In this document: one piece after another, positions 5,909 to 7,289 of the stretch
How the letters are laid out: each line of letters begins with the position of its first letter
Numbering within the stretch: position 1 is the stretch's first letter
DNA from: Verrucomicrobiota bacterium
GTDB lineage: Bacteria; Verrucomicrobiota; Verrucomicrobiia; Opitutales; UBA953
DNA: 7,289 bases
Assembly (NCBI GenBank): GCA_009917805.1
Contig: RGES01000065.1
Coordinates: forward strand, 1 to 7,289
Direction: 5' to 3'
The notes under the pieces: generated by a model
What the model was told of the DNA's origin: nothing
Databases searched by the model: none
Seen by the model: the letters and a program-made list of their open reading frames with translations, nothing else
Made by a program: the position numbers and the translations under genes

Positions 5909-5937
5909 TTGACGGTCGGCCGGGAATGGCGAACCTC
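5909..5937 (+). promoter_or_regulatory. Possible promoter before the UPF0114 gene
   Basis: GGCTTGACG contributes TTGACG at 5909-5914, followed by a 17-nt spacer and AACCTC at 5932-5937, five bases before the ATG at 5943. It would give a leaderless mRNA. The -35 is good and the -10 poor. The box also lies in a small hairpin (CCGTC-GGCTT-GACGG, 5901-5914 region), so a role as a structured intercistronic element is an alternative. Confidence 0.3.
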
Positions 5938-5942
5938 CCCGC

Positions 5943-6506
5943 ATGGCCAACGACTCCAAGGAACAAGGGTTCGCCGAGAAGCTCGAGCACGGGCTGGAAT
6001 ATTTCATCTTCGCCAGCCGCTGGGTGCAGGCGCCGATCTATGTCGCGCTGATCCTGGCCGCCGTCGCCTATGCCTGGAAGAGCGTGCAGGAGCTCCTGCA
6101 TCTGCTGCATGACTTTTCGACCGCCACCGAGAGCACCATCATGCTCGGGATCTTGTCGCTCGTGGACATCTCGATGGTGGCCAACCTCGTCAACATGGTC
6201 GTCGTCGGCGGCTACGTGACCTTCGTCTCGCGCATCGACTTCGGCGAGAACGGCGACCGCCCCGACTGGCTCGACCACATCAACGCCAACACCCTCAAGG
6301 TGAAGCTCGCGGGCAGCCTCGCGAGCATCTCGGCGATCCACCTCCTCAAGAGCTTCATCGACATCACCGCGGCCGCGGGCGACAAGCCGCTGACGCCCGC
6401 GCACGAGAAGGTCATCCTCTGGCAGGCCATCATCCACGGGGTGTTCCTGGCCTCGATGATCCTCTTCGCCTTCGGCGAGAAGATGCAGCGGCATCCCGAT
6501 CACTGA
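5943..6506 (+). CDS. UPF0114 (YqhA/TIGR00645-like) inner-membrane protein
   Basis: The 187-residue protein has four hydrophobic segments, at about 29-48, 66-95, 120-143 and 157-178, matching the usual layout of the UPF0114/YqhA family. Diagnostic stretches are SRWVQAPIYVALIL (25-38), LSLVDISMVANLVNMVVVGG (71-90), YVTFVSRIDF (91-100), the acidic loop DRPDWL (105-110) and the third helix SLASISAIHLLKSFI (125-139). The family is widely distributed and of unknown biochemical function. The start is the ATG at 5943, directly after CCCCGC, with no Shine-Dalgarno. It follows the CrtI-like gene by 49 nt and may be co-transcribed or have its own promoter. Its TGA (6504-6506) overlaps by 7 nt the end of the convergent downstream gene, with no terminator between them. 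Confidence 0.9.
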   Translation: MANDSKEQGFAEKLEHGLEYFIFASRWVQAPIYVALILAAVAYAWKSVQELLHLLHDFSTATESTIMLGILSLVDISMVANLVNMVVVGGYVTFVSRIDFGENGDRPDWLDHINANTLKVKLAGSLASISAIHLLKSFIDITAAAGDKPLTPAHEKVILWQAIIHGVFLASMILFAFGEKMQRHPDH

Positions 6507-7234
6507 GCCTTCGGAGGGAGGTCGCTGACCCAGCCGACCACGTAGCGCTGCAGTGCGGAAGACCAGCCGTAGTGGATCCGCAGGCGCTTGCCGGCAGGAT
6601 CCGGCTTGGTGTCGATCGTCGCGTCCAGGCTGATCTTGCGGCCGGCGTGCACGACGACCATCGCCGCCTTGCCGCTCAGGCCCTGGCGCGTCGGGTGGCG
6701 CAGGTGCGGCGGGATCTCGTCGCCGTCGCACGCGCTGCCGATGCCGCCCTCCATCCGGACCATGCGCATGAAGTCCAGCGCGCGCATCGCGGCGTGGATG
6801 TGTTCGAAGCAGTCGAAGTCGCACGTGAAGCCGGCGTCGATCGCCGACTCGAGGATGAGGTGGTCGGCCATGCTCGGCATGCGGGCCGCCCAGGCCAGGA
6901 AGTGGCCGACGTTGGGCTGGTGGCCGGCGACGGAGTGGCCCATGACTTCCTGCTTGGGGCGGCGGACTTTCTCCTCGCGGACCTCCGGCCCGAGGCCGGC
7001 CACGATCGCCTGGACGACCGCTTTGTCCGCGGCGCGGAAATCAAAGGTGACCTCGTTCGTCCGGCCGTCGACGCCGGCCGGCCCGGCGTCGTCGCCGGCG
7101 ATGCGCACGCCGATGTCGCCATGGAGTTCCGGTCCGCTCAGGCGGACGCAGTCGCCGTGAGCCGGCAGCACGAAGAACGTGGGCAGGCCTTCGCCCGCGC
7201 CGCCGAGGGATTCGAGGCGTTCACGGAGCTTCAT
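6500..7234 (-). CDS. Hypothetical protein, unrecognised, 244 residues
   Basis: I do not recognise this family. Coding is supported by a full-length frame from ATG 7234-7232 to TGA, with strongly G/C-biased third positions as in its neighbours and a natural protein composition. It has no signal peptide or membrane segment and is probably cytosolic. The middle is rich in His and Cys: MGHSVAGHQPNVGHFLAWAA (98-117), then DHLILES (124-130), CDFDC (138-142) and FEHIHAAMRALDFMRM (143-158). The spacing of His100, His105, His111, His125, Cys138, Cys142, His145 and His147 could suit metal or cofactor binding, but no known motif is clear. The C-terminal third, with KISLDATIDTKPDPAGKRLR (200-219) then IHYGWSS (220-226), looks like beta strands. 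It is convergent with the UPF0114 gene, overlapping it by 7 nt. No Shine-Dalgarno is present. Function unknown. Confidence 0.7.
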   Translation of the reverse strand: MKLRERLESLGGAGEGLPTFFVLPAHGDCVRLSGPELHGDIGVRIAGDDAGPAGVDGRTNEVTFDFRAADKAVVQAIVAGLGPEVREEKVRRPKQEVMGHSVAGHQPNVGHFLAWAARMPSMADHLILESAIDAGFTCDFDCFEHIHAAMRALDFMRMVRMEGGIGSACDGDEIPPHLRHPTRQGLSGKAAMVVVHAGRKISLDATIDTKPDPAGKRLRIHYGWSSALQRYVVGWVSDLPPKAQ

Positions 7235-7289
7235 GGCGGGGAAGGGGGTGCGCAGGCGGCGGCGGAGGAGAGGGCGAGGGCGGGAGGGA
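7235..7289. other. Upstream flank of the hypothetical gene, nothing identified
   Basis: These 55 nt are highly purine-rich on the plus strand (pyrimidine-rich on the strand of the leftward gene). They contain no recognisable promoter box, hairpin or coding segment, and are too short to judge further. Confidence 0.5.

Noticed and set aside
4388..6007. A 539-residue minus-strand open frame opposite the CrtI-like gene
   Set aside because: Its composition is dominated by Asp, Glu, Val, Gly, Leu, Arg and Ala, as expected from the complement of GC-biased codons. The plus strand carries clear FAD-binding motifs.
1..7289. Defence system, CRISPR array, mobile element or biosynthetic cluster
   Set aside because: I see no repeat-spacer pattern, transposase, integrase, toxin-antitoxin pair, nuclease or polyketide/peptide synthase motif. 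The genes are housekeeping, hydrolase, ABC, flavoenzyme and membrane-protein types.

Overview
The window is about 7.3 kb of GC-rich (roughly 65%) bacterial chromosome with dense, ordinary-looking genes. Translation genes with a high-GC codon pattern, two secreted alpha/beta hydrolases of types I associate with Verrucomicrobiota and Planctomycetota, pyrimidine-rich sequences instead of Shine-Dalgarno sites, and a UPF0114 membrane protein together suggest a verrucomicrobial (possibly Opitutales-like) genome. This taxonomic reading is an inference and is not proven by any single marker.

Left part (1-3443, all on the minus strand, so read right to left). Two exported hydrolases (3443-2706 and 2654-1575) are followed by trmD (tRNA m1G37 methyltransferase), then rplS (ribosomal protein L19), whose ATG overlaps the trmD stop. 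A clear intrinsic terminator follows at 469-495. After a 250-nt intergenic stretch with several short inverted repeats comes the start of rpsP (ribosomal protein S16), cut by the window edge. This differs from the common rpsP-rimM-trmD-rplS order: rpsP lies downstream and rimM is absent from the segment. The rplS copy is broken. About 100 nt encoding the central-to-C-terminal part of L19 are missing and the reading frame changes at the scar, although both flanks are otherwise intact.

Middle and right part (3529-6506, plus strand). A divergent 85-nt spacer separates the hydrolases from a GTG-started ABC ATPase of the YlmA/ModF type. It is followed by a FAD-dependent CrtI/RetSat-like oxidoreductase (4403-5893) and a four-helix UPF0114/YqhA membrane protein (5943-6506). 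The last gene (7234-6500, minus strand) converges on the UPF0114 gene with a 7-nt overlap of the stop regions. It encodes a 244-residue protein I do not recognise.

I see no CRISPR array, tRNA, rRNA, transposase, phage gene or recognisable defence system. The observations most worth following up are the damaged rplS, the rearranged trmD-rplS-rpsP order, and a recurring CTTG(A/C)C-type box whose position in three cases would put transcription starts at or next to the start codon. No previously undescribed multi-gene system is evident.
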